Shown here piece after piece: positions 44,908 to 53,956 of a stretch of DNA of 64,000 nt. The notes beneath the pieces were generated by a model. That model was not told where the DNA came from. It did not search any database and saw nothing but the letters and a program-made list of their open reading frames with translations. Each line of letters begins with the position of its first letter. Within the stretch, counting starts at the first letter, position 1. A program made the translations under genes and the position numbers. Source of the stretch: Lentzea terrae (GTDB lineage: Bacteria; Actinomycetota; Actinomycetes; Mycobacteriales; Pseudonocardiaceae); the NCBI RefSeq assembly GCF_003265345.1, contig NZ_QFWW01000020.1, positions 477,035-541,034 on the forward strand. Direction: 5' to 3'.

Positions 44908-45240
44908 GTGCGCAAAACCGTTCTGTCGATCGTCAGCGCAGCCGCTGTCGCCATGTGCGGATCCGGAGTGGCCTCGGCCGGAGACGGCACCGTGCCCACC
45001 TTCTGCATCGGCCAGATAAAGGGCCATGAGGCGGAAATGACCTGCAAACCTCCCTCTGCGGAGATGCGCTGGATGGCGTTCGCCCGATGCCGGGCCACCT
45101 ATCCGAGCGGCGGAAGCGCATCGTGGTGGAACCGCTCCGCCGAGACCAAGGGAGCTCGGTGGGTTCCCATCAAGCCCTGCGTCGACTCCGGTGCGACCAA
45201 GGTGTGGGTCGACCTGCTCGCCTGGGATGAGATCAAGTGA
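44908..45240 (+). CDS. Small secreted protein, unknown function
   Basis: A 110-residue exported protein; GTG 44908 is preceded by GGGGGGA. Signal peptide through ASAGD, mature part ~85 residues with four cysteines (CIGQ, MTCKP, FARCRATYP, KPCVDSG) that probably form two disulfides. Tryptophans and a tyrosine are spread along it. No family recognised. Confidence 0.65.
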   Translation: MRKTVLSIVSAAAVAMCGSGVASAGDGTVPTFCIGQIKGHEAEMTCKPPSAEMRWMAFARCRATYPSGGSASWWNRSAETKGARWVPIKPCVDSGATKVWVDLLAWDEIK

Positions 45241-45298
45241 TCCGCCAACGGCGCTCCGGGACGTCTGTTGCGGTACCGTCGACGTCGGGTGAAGTCAT

Positions 45299-45583
45299 GT
45301 GACAGTGGTGGTTCCCGACTTCCACGGCAAACAGGCACTCGACGCGTGGCTGGTCGGCCACGACGCGGGTCTGCTCCTGCAGGGCCCTGATCCGGACAGT
45401 CCCCATCCCCTCCTGAACGGCGTCGTCGTGGCGCAGCGTCCTGCTGCGGGCACACGGGTCGAACGCTGGGACGTGGTGACCGTCTGGGTCGAGGGCGGTG
45501 GCGACGGCAGCGGAGTGCGCGAACCGCGTCACCCGCTGCCGATGCGCCTCACGGCGACGCGGTGGTGGACACCGGAGCAGTGA
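45299..45583 (+). CDS. Stand-alone PASTA-like domain protein
   Basis: A 94-residue protein beginning TVVVPDFHGKQALDAWLVGHDAGL, then VVAQRPAAGTRVERWDVVTVWVE, which is the PASTA domain pattern (V-P-D/N at the start, Q-x-P-x-x-G near the end). There is no signal peptide or kinase. Overlaps the convergent TetR gene by 35 bases. It could be a detached domain of a larger ancestor. Confidence 0.65.
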   Translation: MTVVVPDFHGKQALDAWLVGHDAGLLLQGPDPDSPHPLLNGVVVAQRPAAGTRVERWDVVTVWVEGGGDGSGVREPRHPLPMRLTATRWWTPEQ

Positions 45584-46145
45584 GCAGGCCGACGATCAGG
45601 TCGACCAGTTCCGCAGCCGAGTCCTGGTCGTCGCGGGCCGGGGCACGCTCGCGGTCGGCGAGCAGGGCGAACAGCACCGTGGGCAAGACGCGCAGCCGCC
45701 GGCGCCGGACCGCGGCAGGCAGCTGCCCCAACGCCCGGTCGAGGCGCACGATGATCAGCCGGACGGCGGTCCGCTCAGTGCGGTCGAGGTTCGTGTCCGC
45801 GGCCAGTGCGGGATGAGTGCGGACCTGTTCGAGGAACCGGGCGTAGTGCGTGGCGCCGTGCTCGTACGGAACGGTCAGCATCGGCACCACCAACGCCGAG
45901 ACCAACGAGCGGACGTCCTGCGTCTCGCTCTCCGCGAGCAGCAGCAGGCGGTGCTGCTCCAGGTCGGCGATGCGGTACGACGCGACGGCGTCGATCAGCC
46001 CGTCCCTGGAGCCGAAGTGGTACTGGACGGCCGAGTTGTTGCGCTGGCCCGCAGCGGCAGCGATGTCGCGCAACGGCACGTCGACACCGCGCTCGGCGAT
46101 CAACCGCTCGGCGGCGACGATGATCAGTTCCCTGGCGCTGGCCAC
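45549..46145 (-). CDS. TetR-family repressor
   Basis: A 198-residue regulator; N-terminal TetR helix-turn-helix (~7-53; ERGVDVPLRDIAAAAGQRNNSAVQYHFGSRDGLIDAV). The QRNNSAVQYHFG recognition element is shared by a TetR subgroup beside oxidoreductase genes. It is divergent from an SDR gene and likely represses it and itself through the dyad at 46176. Confidence 0.9.
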   Translation of the reverse strand: MASARELIIVAAERLIAERGVDVPLRDIAAAAGQRNNSAVQYHFGSRDGLIDAVASYRIADLEQHRLLLLAESETQDVRSLVSALVVPMLTVPYEHGATHYARFLEQVRTHPALAADTNLDRTERTAVRLIIVRLDRALGQLPAAVRRRRLRVLPTVLFALLADRERAPARDDQDSAAELVDLIVGLLTAPVSTTASP

Positions 46146-46175
46146 GTCACCACGTTAACACGCGCTTCTTGACTT

Positions 46176-46193
46176 TTAAGCACGAGCGCTTAA
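46176..46193. promoter_or_regulatory. Putative TetR operator
   Basis: TTAAGC and GCTTAA separated by six bases form a dyad in the 58-base gap between the divergent TetR and SDR starts. Confidence 0.6.
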
Positions 46194-46203
46194 CAGTGGC
46201 CGA

Positions 46204-46992
46204 GTGGTGACGGACATGTTCGGGTTGCCAAACGCAGTAGCTGTGGTGACCGGCGCAGGACGGGGCATTGGCGCGGCATCGGCGGTAGCACTGGCCGAAG
46301 CGGGCGCGGACGTGGTGATCAGCGCACGCACCGCGGAGCAACTCGAAGAAGTCGCCGGCAAGATCGAGGCACTGGGACGCCAGGCCGAGGTCGTCCCGGC
46401 TGATCTGTCCGATGTGGACGCTGCGGCCGCACTGGCGCACCGGGCCGTCGAGCGGTTCGGGCGGCTGGACGTCGTGGTGAACAACGTGGGCGGCACGCTG
46501 CCGAACACGTTCCTGACGACGACACCGGACTTCCTGGAAGACGCCTTCCACTTCAACGTCACCACCGCGCACGCGCTCACGACCGCGGCGGTACCGCACA
46601 TGCTCGAGAGCGGCGGCGGAAGTGTCGTCAACATCGCCTCGGTGATGGGCCGGCTCGCCGGTCGCGGGTTCCTGGCCTACGGCACGGCGAAAGCGGCGCT
46701 GACCCACTACACCCGCCTGGCGGCCGTGGACCTCGCGCCGCGGATCAGGGTGAACGCGATCGACGTCGGCTCGATCCACACCTCGGCCCTGGACGTGGTC
46801 GCCCGCGACGAGAAGATCAGGACCTCGATGGAGCAGGCGACGCCACTGCGCCGGCTGGGGCAACCCGACGAGGTCGCGGCCGCGGTGCTCTACCTGGCGT
46901 CCAGGGCGTCCGGTTACACCACGGGCTCGGTGCTGCGGGTCGACGGCGGCATCGGCGCGCCCAACCTCGACTTCAACCTGCCGGATCTGTAG
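46204..46992 (+). CDS. Short-chain dehydrogenase/reductase
   Basis: A 262-residue NAD(P)-dependent oxidoreductase. Cofactor motif TGAGRGIG, NNVGG, catalytic Ser in VNIASVMG and YGTAK for Tyr/Lys; the C-terminus YTTGSVLRVDGG is FabG-like. ATG 46216 is an alternative start. It lies 11 bases before the DapB-fold gene, and the pair looks like one operon under the divergent TetR regulator, oxidising or reducing an unknown lipid- or steroid-like alcohol. Confidence 0.9.
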   Translation: MVTDMFGLPNAVAVVTGAGRGIGAASAVALAEAGADVVISARTAEQLEEVAGKIEALGRQAEVVPADLSDVDAAAALAHRAVERFGRLDVVVNNVGGTLPNTFLTTTPDFLEDAFHFNVTTAHALTTAAVPHMLESGGGSVVNIASVMGRLAGRGFLAYGTAKAALTHYTRLAAVDLAPRIRVNAIDVGSIHTSALDVVARDEKIRTSMEQATPLRRLGQPDEVAAAVLYLASRASGYTTGSVLRVDGGIGAPNLDFNLPDL

Positions 46993-47003
46993 AGGAGGCC
47001 CGG

Positions 47004-48071
47004 ATGCGCGTCGTGCAGTGGAGCACCGGCAACGTCGGCAAGTGGGCGTTGCGCGGCATCATCGACCACCCCGCACTGGAGCTCACCGGTGTGTGGGTGT
47101 CGAATCCCGCCAAGAAGGGCCGTGACGCGGGAGAACTGGCCGGAACCGAACACGAAACCGGGATCCGCGCCACCACGGACGCCGACGAGCTGATCGCGTT
47201 GAAGCCCGACTGCGTGGTCTACACGGCGATGGCCGACAACAGGCTGAACGAGGCGATCGACGACATCACCCGGTTGCTGCGAGCAGGCATCAACGTGGTG
47301 GCCAGTGGCCCGGTCTTCCTGTCCTACCCGGAAGGCACCGTGCCGCCCGAGCTGATCGAGCCGATCCAGCAGGCCGCGATCGAGGGCGGAAGTTCGTTGT
47401 GGGTCAACGGAATCGACCCCGGCTGGGCCAACGACTGGCTGCCCCTGCTGCTGTCCGGCACCTGCCAGCGCATCGACCAGATCCGCTGCTCGGAGATCAC
47501 CGACTACTCGACCTACGACAACCCGTTGGTGCTGTTCGACATCATGGGTTTCGGGACGCCGCTCGACCACACTCCCCTGCTGCTGCAACCCGGTGTGCTC
47601 ACCCTCGCCTGGGGCAGCGTGGTCCGGCAGCTGGCCGCCGCACTGGACGTGCCACTCGACGAGGTCGTCGAACACCACGAGCGTTTCCCTGCGCCGGAAC
47701 CGTTCACCGCAGCAGGCCGCACCATCGAAGAAGGCACCATGGCTGCACTGCGGTTCACCGTCAGCGGCATGGTCGCGAAACGACCCGTGCTCGTCCTCGA
47801 ACACGTCACCAGGCTGCGGCCGGACCTCGCGCCGGATTGGCCACAACCGGCCGGCACCGGCTGCTACCGCGTCGAGGTCACCGGCGAACCCAACTACGTG
47901 CTCGATCTGCGACTGGTCGGCGGCGACGGCGACCACAACACGGCGGGCGTGGCGGCGACCGCCATGCGTCTGGTCAACGCCGTTCCCGCGGTCGTGGCCG
48001 CACCGCCCGGCCTGCTCACCGCGCTCGACCTGCCGTTGATCACCGGGCGGGGGCTGGTCCGCACGGGCTAG
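47004..48071 (+). CDS. DapB-fold NAD(P)-dependent dehydrogenase
   Basis: A 355-residue protein with a dihydrodipicolinate-reductase-like Rossmann domain (VVQWSTGNVGKWALRGIIDHP; CVVYTAMADN; NVVASGPVFLSYP) and a longer C-terminal domain than DapB. Similar proteins act on amino- or keto-acid substrates (2,4-diaminopentanoate dehydrogenase type) or are of unknown role. AGGAGG lies eight bases before the ATG. Operon with the SDR. Confidence 0.82.
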   Translation: MRVVQWSTGNVGKWALRGIIDHPALELTGVWVSNPAKKGRDAGELAGTEHETGIRATTDADELIALKPDCVVYTAMADNRLNEAIDDITRLLRAGINVVASGPVFLSYPEGTVPPELIEPIQQAAIEGGSSLWVNGIDPGWANDWLPLLLSGTCQRIDQIRCSEITDYSTYDNPLVLFDIMGFGTPLDHTPLLLQPGVLTLAWGSVVRQLAAALDVPLDEVVEHHERFPAPEPFTAAGRTIEEGTMAALRFTVSGMVAKRPVLVLEHVTRLRPDLAPDWPQPAGTGCYRVEVTGEPNYVLDLRLVGGDGDHNTAGVAATAMRLVNAVPAVVAAPPGLLTALDLPLITGRGLVRTG

Positions 48072-48168
48072 TGGCGTCGCCCAGAACGACGGCCGGGTAA
48101 TTCACGCTCAGCAGGGCGCCTCGAATTCGCCTGGCAACGTTCTGGGCCACGCCACTACGCTCGTGATC

Positions 48169-48870
48169 ATGACCGTTGCCGAGGACCTGGCGCCGACTGG
48201 CGTGCTACGAGCGTCGATCAACCTGGGAAACCCCGTGCTGGCACACGGCACGCCCGACCACCCGTCCGGTGTCACGGTGGACATCGCGCGGGAGGTCGCC
48301 GCCCGCCTCGGCCTGCCCGTGGAGTTCGTGTGCTTCGACGCCGCGCGCAAGTCGTTCGAGGCGATGCAGGACGGGCGAGCCGACCTCTGCTTCCTCGCCA
48401 TCGAACCCGCACGCGAGGCGGAGGTCGCGTTCACCGAGCCGTACGTGGTGATCGAGGGCGTGTTCGCGGTGCCGGTGGACTCGGCGATCACGACGGTCGC
48501 CGACGTCGACCGGCCCGGTGTGCGGATCGGCGTGAAGCAGGGTTCCGCGTACGACCTGTACCTGACCCGCACCCTGCAGCACGCGGTCATCGTGCGCGGC
48601 GACGAGGGCGTCGAGGTCTTCCGCGAGCAGGAACTCGACGTCGCGGCGGGCATCCGCGAGCCGATGACCGCGTTCGTGGCGGCGAACGCGGACGTGCGGC
48701 TGCTCGACGAGCGGTTCATGGAGATCCGGCAGGCGGTCGGCACCACGAAGTCCCGCAGGCCCGAGACCGTGCGGTTCCTCAACGACGTCGTCACTGAGCT
48801 GAAGGAGTCCGGGTTCGTCGCCCGCTCGTTGGGACGTGGTGGAACAGCAGGTTCAGCACGAACGCCGTGA
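48169..48870 (+). CDS. Solute-binding family 3-like protein without signal peptide
   Basis: A 233-residue protein with a family 3 amino-acid-binding fold: LRASINLGNPVLAHG, VDIAREVAARLGLPVEFVCFDAARKSFEAM, ADLCFLAIEPAREAEVAFTEPYVVIEG, IGVKQGSAYDLYLTRTL. It begins MTVAEDLAPTGV with neither a signal peptide nor a lipobox and no membrane partners, so it is probably cytosolic. It could be a sensor or an enzyme derived from this fold. The 3' end overlaps the NCS2 permease gene by 80 bases. Confidence 0.75.
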   Translation: MTVAEDLAPTGVLRASINLGNPVLAHGTPDHPSGVTVDIAREVAARLGLPVEFVCFDAARKSFEAMQDGRADLCFLAIEPAREAEVAFTEPYVVIEGVFAVPVDSAITTVADVDRPGVRIGVKQGSAYDLYLTRTLQHAVIVRGDEGVEVFREQELDVAAGIREPMTAFVAANADVRLLDERFMEIRQAVGTTKSRRPETVRFLNDVVTELKESGFVARSLGRGGTAGSARTP

Positions 48871-50122
48871 GCGCCGCGCTGGTGATGGCGCTGCCCGCGA
48901 TCACCTGTGCCCACGCGGGGAACGAGTGGTAGATCTTCGGCGCCACGACCGGCAGCAGGCCGACGCCGATCGTCACCGCCACGATCAGCAGGTTCCCGGT
49001 GTGCTCGAAGTCGACCCTGCGCAGGATCCCGATGCCCAGCGCCGCCACGGTCGCGAACATGACCAGTCCCGCCGCACCGACCACGGGACCGGGCAGCGCC
49101 GCGACGATCTCGCCGAGCTTCGGGATCAGGCCCAGGACCACCAGGATCCCGCCGGCCACCGCGCAGACGTATCGGCTGCGCACCTTGGTGATCCCGACCA
49201 GCCCGACGTTCTGCCCGAACACGGTGTCCATGAACCCGTTCATCGCCCCGCCGAGCACTCCGGACACCCCCTCGGCGGCCAGCCCGCGCGCCAGGTCGCG
49301 TGACGTGACCGGACGGCCCGTCATCTCGCCGACCGCGAGCATGGAGGCGGTCGACTCGGTGAAGGTCACCAGCATGACTACGCACATGGAGATCACGGCC
49401 GCGATCGGGAACTGCGGCGCGCCGAAGTGGAACGGCTGGGCGATCCCGAGCCACGCGGCGCCGCCCACGTTCGAGAAGTCGGTCATGCCGAGGAAGAACG
49501 CCGCGATCGTGCCGCCGACCAGTCCGACCAGGACGCCCAGCTGTCCCAGCAACCCGCGCGCGAACCGCCCGACGAGCACGATGACCAGCACGATTCCGAA
49601 GGCCAGCGCCAGTTTTGCCGGCGCGGCGTAGTCGGGAGCGGACTCCTGGCCGGTGATCAGCCCGGCGCCGACCCCGATCAACGACAGCCCGATCACGGTG
49701 ATCACCGACCCGGTCACCACGGGCGGGAAGAACCGCACCGCCCGCGCGAACGGCACCGCGACCAGGATCCCGAACACGCCGGCCGCGAGCATCGACCCGT
49801 AGACGGCCTGCACGCCGTACTGCCCGGCGATCAGGATCATCGGCGTCACGGCGGTGAACGTCGCCCCGGCCACGACCGGCAGCCGGATTCCCAGGACGGT
49901 GCCGATCCCGAGCGCCTGCAGCAACGTGATCAGGCCCGCCACCAACAGGTCGGCGTTGACCAGCAGTCCGATGGTGTGGGTGTCGAGTCCCGCGGCGGCA
50001 CCGAAGACGAGCGGCACCGTGACGCAGCCGGTGTACATGGCGAGGACGTGCTGCAAACCGAGCAATCCCAGGCGCGCAGGTGGCAGCACCTCGTCGACCG
50101 GATGCTTCAGGGCGGTCTCCAT
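48791..50122 (-). CDS. NCS2 nucleobase (uracil/xanthine) permease
   Basis: A 443-residue membrane transporter with about 12-14 helices; start ATG 50122 (METALKHPVDEV). Family features are GLQHVLAMYTGCVTVPL, GATFTAVTPMILIAG, FTESTASMLAVGEMTGRPVT (conserved Glu in TM8), and GVLGGAMNGFMDTVFGQNVGLVGITKVRSR. It moves a purine or pyrimidine base with a cation. The neighbouring binding-protein-like gene might sense the same ligand (speculation). Confidence 0.92.
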   Translation of the reverse strand: METALKHPVDEVLPPARLGLLGLQHVLAMYTGCVTVPLVFGAAAGLDTHTIGLLVNADLLVAGLITLLQALGIGTVLGIRLPVVAGATFTAVTPMILIAGQYGVQAVYGSMLAAGVFGILVAVPFARAVRFFPPVVTGSVITVIGLSLIGVGAGLITGQESAPDYAAPAKLALAFGIVLVIVLVGRFARGLLGQLGVLVGLVGGTIAAFFLGMTDFSNVGGAAWLGIAQPFHFGAPQFPIAAVISMCVVMLVTFTESTASMLAVGEMTGRPVTSRDLARGLAAEGVSGVLGGAMNGFMDTVFGQNVGLVGITKVRSRYVCAVAGGILVVLGLIPKLGEIVAALPGPVVGAAGLVMFATVAALGIGILRRVDFEHTGNLLIVAVTIGVGLLPVVAPKIYHSFPAWAQVIAGSAITSAALTAFVLNLLFHHVPTSGRRTRTPSAQ

Positions 50123-50200
50123 GTGCTCTTCGTAGCCCCTCCGCGTTGCGGCCGCGTCACGCGGACGAGAAGTCGCCCGCTCAGCGGTACGTTCAGGTGC

Positions 50201-50923
50201 ATGACCGAGCCGGTGACGCCGGTGACGCCGCGTCCTGTGCGGTTCGCGGCCGTTGGCCAGTGGTGGCGTGACGTCACGTTCCTGCACTGGGCCGTGCCGC
50301 CTGCCTCGGTGGCGGGGTTCCTGCCCGCGGGCACGCGGCCGGACGTGCTCGACGGCGTCACGTACATCGGGCTCGTGCCGTTCCGGATGCACCCGATCGG
50401 CGGGCGGGTCGGGCCGCGGCTGCCGTACGTGGGCACGTTCTGCGAGACCAACGTCCGGCTCTACTCGGTGAACGCCGCGGGCAGGCGCGGGGTGGTGTTC
50501 CTGTCGCTCGACGCGAGCAGGCTGGTTCCGGTGCTCGGCGCACAGATCAGCGCGCGGCTGCCGTACAAGTGGTCATCGATGCGACTGGAACGCTCCGGCG
50601 ACGTCCTCACCTACACGTGCCGGCGCATCTGGCCGGAACCTCGTGGCGCGTCCAGCCGCGTGGTCGTCCGGACCGGAAAACCCGTGAAAGCCGGTGACCT
50701 GGAGCGATTCCTGACCGCGCGGTGGGGTCTGCACGTGGCCTGGCACGGCCGCACGATCTATTTGCCCAATGACCATCCGGAGTGGCCGCTGCACCAGGCC
50801 GAGCTGCTCGAGCTGGACGACGAACTGGTCGCCGCGGCGGGTCTCGAAGCGCCGGCGGGGCCGCCGGTCAGCGTGCTGCACTCGCCTGGAGTGCCGGTTC
50901 GCTTCGGCGTTCCGGTCTCGTAG
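50201..50923 (+). CDS. DUF2071 family protein
   Basis: A 240-residue protein of the YqjF/DUF2071 family: WWRDVTFLHWAVPP near the start, PDVLDGVTYIGLVPFRM, TFCETNVRLYSVNAAGRRGVVFLSLDA and LTARWGLHV. Function is unknown; the fold is acetoacetate-decarboxylase-like in some members. Two tandem hairpins follow the stop. Confidence 0.85.
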   Translation: MTEPVTPVTPRPVRFAAVGQWWRDVTFLHWAVPPASVAGFLPAGTRPDVLDGVTYIGLVPFRMHPIGGRVGPRLPYVGTFCETNVRLYSVNAAGRRGVVFLSLDASRLVPVLGAQISARLPYKWSSMRLERSGDVLTYTCRRIWPEPRGASSRVVVRTGKPVKAGDLERFLTARWGLHVAWHGRTIYLPNDHPEWPLHQAELLELDDELVAAAGLEAPAGPPVSVLHSPGVPVRFGVPVS

Positions 50924-50930
50924 AAAGGGT

Positions 50931-51012
50931 GGTGGCCCGGCGCAGTCTGGGGGACCCGACCGGGCCACCGGCAAAGGTGGCCGACGTGCGCGGTGACTTT
51001 CACACGTCGGCC
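50931..51012 (+). terminator. Two tandem hairpins
   Basis: A perfect 10-bp stem (50931-50940 with 50960-50969) is followed by another (50979-50988 with 51003-51012). They lie between the DUF2071 stop and the SARP gene and probably terminate the former. The rest of 50924-51201 holds no convincing gene. Confidence 0.7.
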
Positions 51013-51201
51013 GGGTTCTTGGGGGAACCGGACCCGGCAACTGCGCCGACCCCCTGCCCCGGGTTGCGGGCCCGGCGGCGCAGGTACCGAATCTGACTAC
51101 AACGATGCCAGGCGGCGCGCACAGATTTCGCCCAGGCGCCGCACAGAGCCGCCGAAGTGCGCGAGGATGAATCGGCCCAAACGTTGAGGAGAGATGCGCC
51201 T

Positions 51202-53886
51202 GTGGAGTACCTGTTGCTCGGCTCGCTGGGGGTCAGGCGAACGGGCACACCGCTGGAGCTGGGCGGACCCCGGCAACGAGCGGTGCTCACGATGCTGTTG
51301 CTGCACGCCAACCAGACGGTCAGCGTCGCACAGCTCACGGAGGCCGTCTGGGACTCGCCGCCCGTGTCGCCGGAGTCGAACCTGCGCACGTACGTGGCCG
51401 GCCTGCGGAAGGTCCTCGGCGACCGGCTGATCACCCGGCCTGGGCAGGGCTACCAGCTCGTCGTCGAACCGGGCGAGCTCGACCTCGACGCGTTCGACTC
51501 ACTCGTGCGGCAGGGCGAGGAGGCGCTGGACGAGGCCGACGTCGAGGCCGCGGCCGGGTTCTTCGCCGAGGCGCTGGCCAAGTGGCGCGGCACCCCGACC
51601 GCGGAGCTGAGCGCGGGCCCGTTGCTGCGCGCGGAGTTCACGCGGCTGCAGGAACGCCGGCTGACCGCGGTCGAGCGGTATGCCAAGGCAGCGCTGGAAC
51701 TGGGCCGCTTCGACGACGTGATCGACCGGCTGCGGCGGGAGACGGCGCAGCACCCGTTGCGCGAAGAGCTGTGGGCACAGCTGATGCTGGCGCAGGACCG
51801 CTCCGGCCGGCGCGGCGAGGCGCTGGAGGCCTATGCGGCCGTGCGCAAGCACATGGTCGAGCAGGTCGGGGTCGAGCCGGGCGCGCGGCTGCGCCAGTTG
51901 CAGCAGGTGATCCTCGAGAGCCGGGCACCGTCGCCGGCCGTCTTGAACGCGCATCGGCAGCTGCCGATGGACATCGCCGAGTTCACCGGGCGTGAGGCGG
52001 AGCTGCGCAAGTTGTGCGAGCCGGGGCCGCAGACCACGGTCGTGATCTCCGCGATCGAGGGCATGGCCGGCGTTGGCAAGACGAAGCTGGCGGTGCGGGC
52101 GGCGCATCAGCTCGTGCAGCGGTATCCGGACGTGCAGCTGTGGGCTGACCTGCACGGGTTCGACGCGGACGAGCTGCCCGCTGATCCGTCCGCTGTGCTG
52201 GAGAGCTTCCTGCGGCTGCTCGGCGTGCCGGGCGGGCAGATCCCGGAGTCGCTGGAGGCACGGGCGGCGCTGTACCGCGACCGACTGGCGGGCAAGCGCG
52301 CGTTGGTGCTGCTGGACAACGCCGCGGGCGAGGACCAGGTGCGGCCGTTGCTGCCGGGCAGCGCGTCGTGCCTCGTGCTGATCACCAGCCGTCGCACGCT
52401 GTTGCGGCTGGACGGCGTCAAATCGCTGTTCCTGGACGTCTTCACGCCGGGCGAGGCGATCGCGCTGCTCTCCCGCGTCGCCGGCGCCGACCGGATCGAC
52501 GCCGACCATGAGGCCGCTTTGCGGGTTGCGGAGCTGTGCGGGCACCTGCCGATCGCGGTCGCACTGGCCGCCAAACGACTCGCCCGTCGTCCACAGTGGA
52601 CCGTGCGCGACCTGATGGCGCAGCTGGAACGAGGGGGTGGTCTCGGCGCGCGAGGCGTGTTCGACCTCTCCTACCAGGCGTTGCCGGAGAACCAGCGCCG
52701 ATTATTTCGACTCCTGGGACTGCACCCCGGCGAGGACGTCACCGCCGAGTCCGCGGCCGCCCTCGCCGGGCTGACCGCGTACGAGACCGAAGACCTGCTG
52801 GAGACGTTGCTCGACGAGCACCTGCTGCAGCAGCACACGCCCGGACGTTACGGGATGCACGACCTGTTGCGCGCCTACGCCGTCGAGCAGGTCATGGCGG
52901 CAGAACCGCCTCCCGCGCGCGATCTGGCGCGACGGCGCGTGCTGGGCTGGTACGTGCACACGTCGTGGCACGCCGAGCTGCAGCTCAACCCGGTGCGCAA
53001 GCTGGAGATCGGCACCGCGGACCCGGCCGTGCACCCGCGCACGTTCGCCGACCGCGACGCCGCGTTGCTGTGGTGCGACACGGAACGCGCCAACCTGGTG
53101 GCGGCGGTGCGCGACGCGGCCGAGCACGGCCTGGTGGAGCAGTGCTGGAACCTGGCTCAATGCCTGTGGGACTTCTTCAACCTGCGCAAGCACTGGGCCG
53201 ACTGGATCGACACGCACAGCGTCGCGCTGGCCGCCGCCCGGTCCGTCGGCGACCGCAGTGCCGAGGGCCGGATGCTGATCACGCTCGGCATCGCGCTGCG
53301 CGAGGTCCGCCGGCACGACGAGGCGGTCGAGTGCTACCAGCAGGCGCTGGCGATCTTCCGCGCGACCGGGGACAAGTCGCGGCAGGAACCGACGTTGAAC
53401 AACCTCGGCATCGCGTACATGGTGCAAGGGCGGATCGACGAGGCCCTGTCGTGCTACGAGCAGTCCGCCGAGATCGCGCGTGAGCTGGGCAACCTGCACA
53501 GCGAAGCCGTGACGCTGAACAACATCGGGCTGCTGCACGCCGACGCCGGCCGGTTCGCGCAGGCCCTGGACCGCTACCTGCGCTCGCTGGAGATCCGGCA
53601 GGAGATCAAGGACCCGTACAGCGAGGCCATCCTGCTCAACAACATCGGCGAGGTGTACCGGGGGCTGCTCGACTTCGCCGCGGCCGTGTCGTACATCGAT
53701 CGCGCGCTGGAGACGTTCCGCACGATCGGTGACCTCTACGGGCAGGCCGAGTCGCTGGACAACCTGGGGCTGGCGCTGGACGGTCTCGGCGACCGGCGGG
53801 GTGCGGAGAAGTGCTGGCTGGAGTCGGTGACGTTGTTCGAAGAGTTGGGTGAGCCGAGGGCCGACGAGGTGCGCGCCAGGCTGTAG
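51202..53886 (+). CDS. AfsR/SARP-type pathway regulator
   Basis: An 894-residue regulator; GTG 51202 has GAGGAGA upstream and gives the natural start VEYLLLGSLGVRR. Domains: OmpR-like DNA-binding (~1-90; LGGPRQRAVLTMLLLHANQTVSVAQL), BTAD (~95-240), NB-ARC (~265-560; P-loop GMAGVGKT, LVLLDNAAG, LVLITSRRT) and TPRs (~690-885; NNLGIAYMVQGRIDEAL, LNNIGLLHADAGRFAQAL). The stop lies 70 bases before a LanB-like gene, the likely target. Such regulators usually control secondary metabolism. Confidence 0.93.
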   Translation: MEYLLLGSLGVRRTGTPLELGGPRQRAVLTMLLLHANQTVSVAQLTEAVWDSPPVSPESNLRTYVAGLRKVLGDRLITRPGQGYQLVVEPGELDLDAFDSLVRQGEEALDEADVEAAAGFFAEALAKWRGTPTAELSAGPLLRAEFTRLQERRLTAVERYAKAALELGRFDDVIDRLRRETAQHPLREELWAQLMLAQDRSGRRGEALEAYAAVRKHMVEQVGVEPGARLRQLQQVILESRAPSPAVLNAHRQLPMDIAEFTGREAELRKLCEPGPQTTVVISAIEGMAGVGKTKLAVRAAHQLVQRYPDVQLWADLHGFDADELPADPSAVLESFLRLLGVPGGQIPESLEARAALYRDRLAGKRALVLLDNAAGEDQVRPLLPGSASCLVLITSRRTLLRLDGVKSLFLDVFTPGEAIALLSRVAGADRIDADHEAALRVAELCGHLPIAVALAAKRLARRPQWTVRDLMAQLERGGGLGARGVFDLSYQALPENQRRLFRLLGLHPGEDVTAESAAALAGLTAYETEDLLETLLDEHLLQQHTPGRYGMHDLLRAYAVEQVMAAEPPPARDLARRRVLGWYVHTSWHAELQLNPVRKLEIGTADPAVHPRTFADRDAALLWCDTERANLVAAVRDAAEHGLVEQCWNLAQCLWDFFNLRKHWADWIDTHSVALAAARSVGDRSAEGRMLITLGIALREVRRHDEAVECYQQALAIFRATGDKSRQEPTLNNLGIAYMVQGRIDEALSCYEQSAEIARELGNLHSEAVTLNNIGLLHADAGRFAQALDRYLRSLEIRQEIKDPYSEAILLNNIGEVYRGLLDFAAAVSYIDRALETFRTIGDLYGQAESLDNLGLALDGLGDRRGAEKCWLESVTLFEELGEPRADEVRARL

Positions 53887-53910
53887 CCCGCTGTAGCGCG
53901 CGGTAGTCCG
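53881..53910 (+). promoter_or_regulatory. Direct repeats, candidate SARP-binding site
   Basis: Three decamers in a row (ctgtagcccg, ctgtagcgcg, cggtagtccg) give about one helical turn spacing, as with SARP heptamer repeats. They begin at the SARP stop codon, about 50-75 bases ahead of the LanB-like gene. Confidence 0.45.
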
Positions 53911-53919
53911 TGCGATCAA

Positions 53920-53952
53920 GCAAAGCGCGATCCGTGCCGTACCGCGCTTTGC
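53920..53952 (+). repeat. Inverted repeat before the LanB-like gene
   Basis: A 10-bp perfect stem (gcaaagcgcg and its complement) with a 13-base loop, ending five bases before the start. It might act as a leader structure controlling translation or as a protein site. Confidence 0.55.
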
Positions 53953-53956
53953 CAGC

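Noticed and set aside
50993..51187. 64-codon frame that could be a RiPP precursor upstream of the SARP gene
   Set aside because: It lacks a leader-core pattern, starts inside a terminator hairpin and is very basic; no ribosome site.
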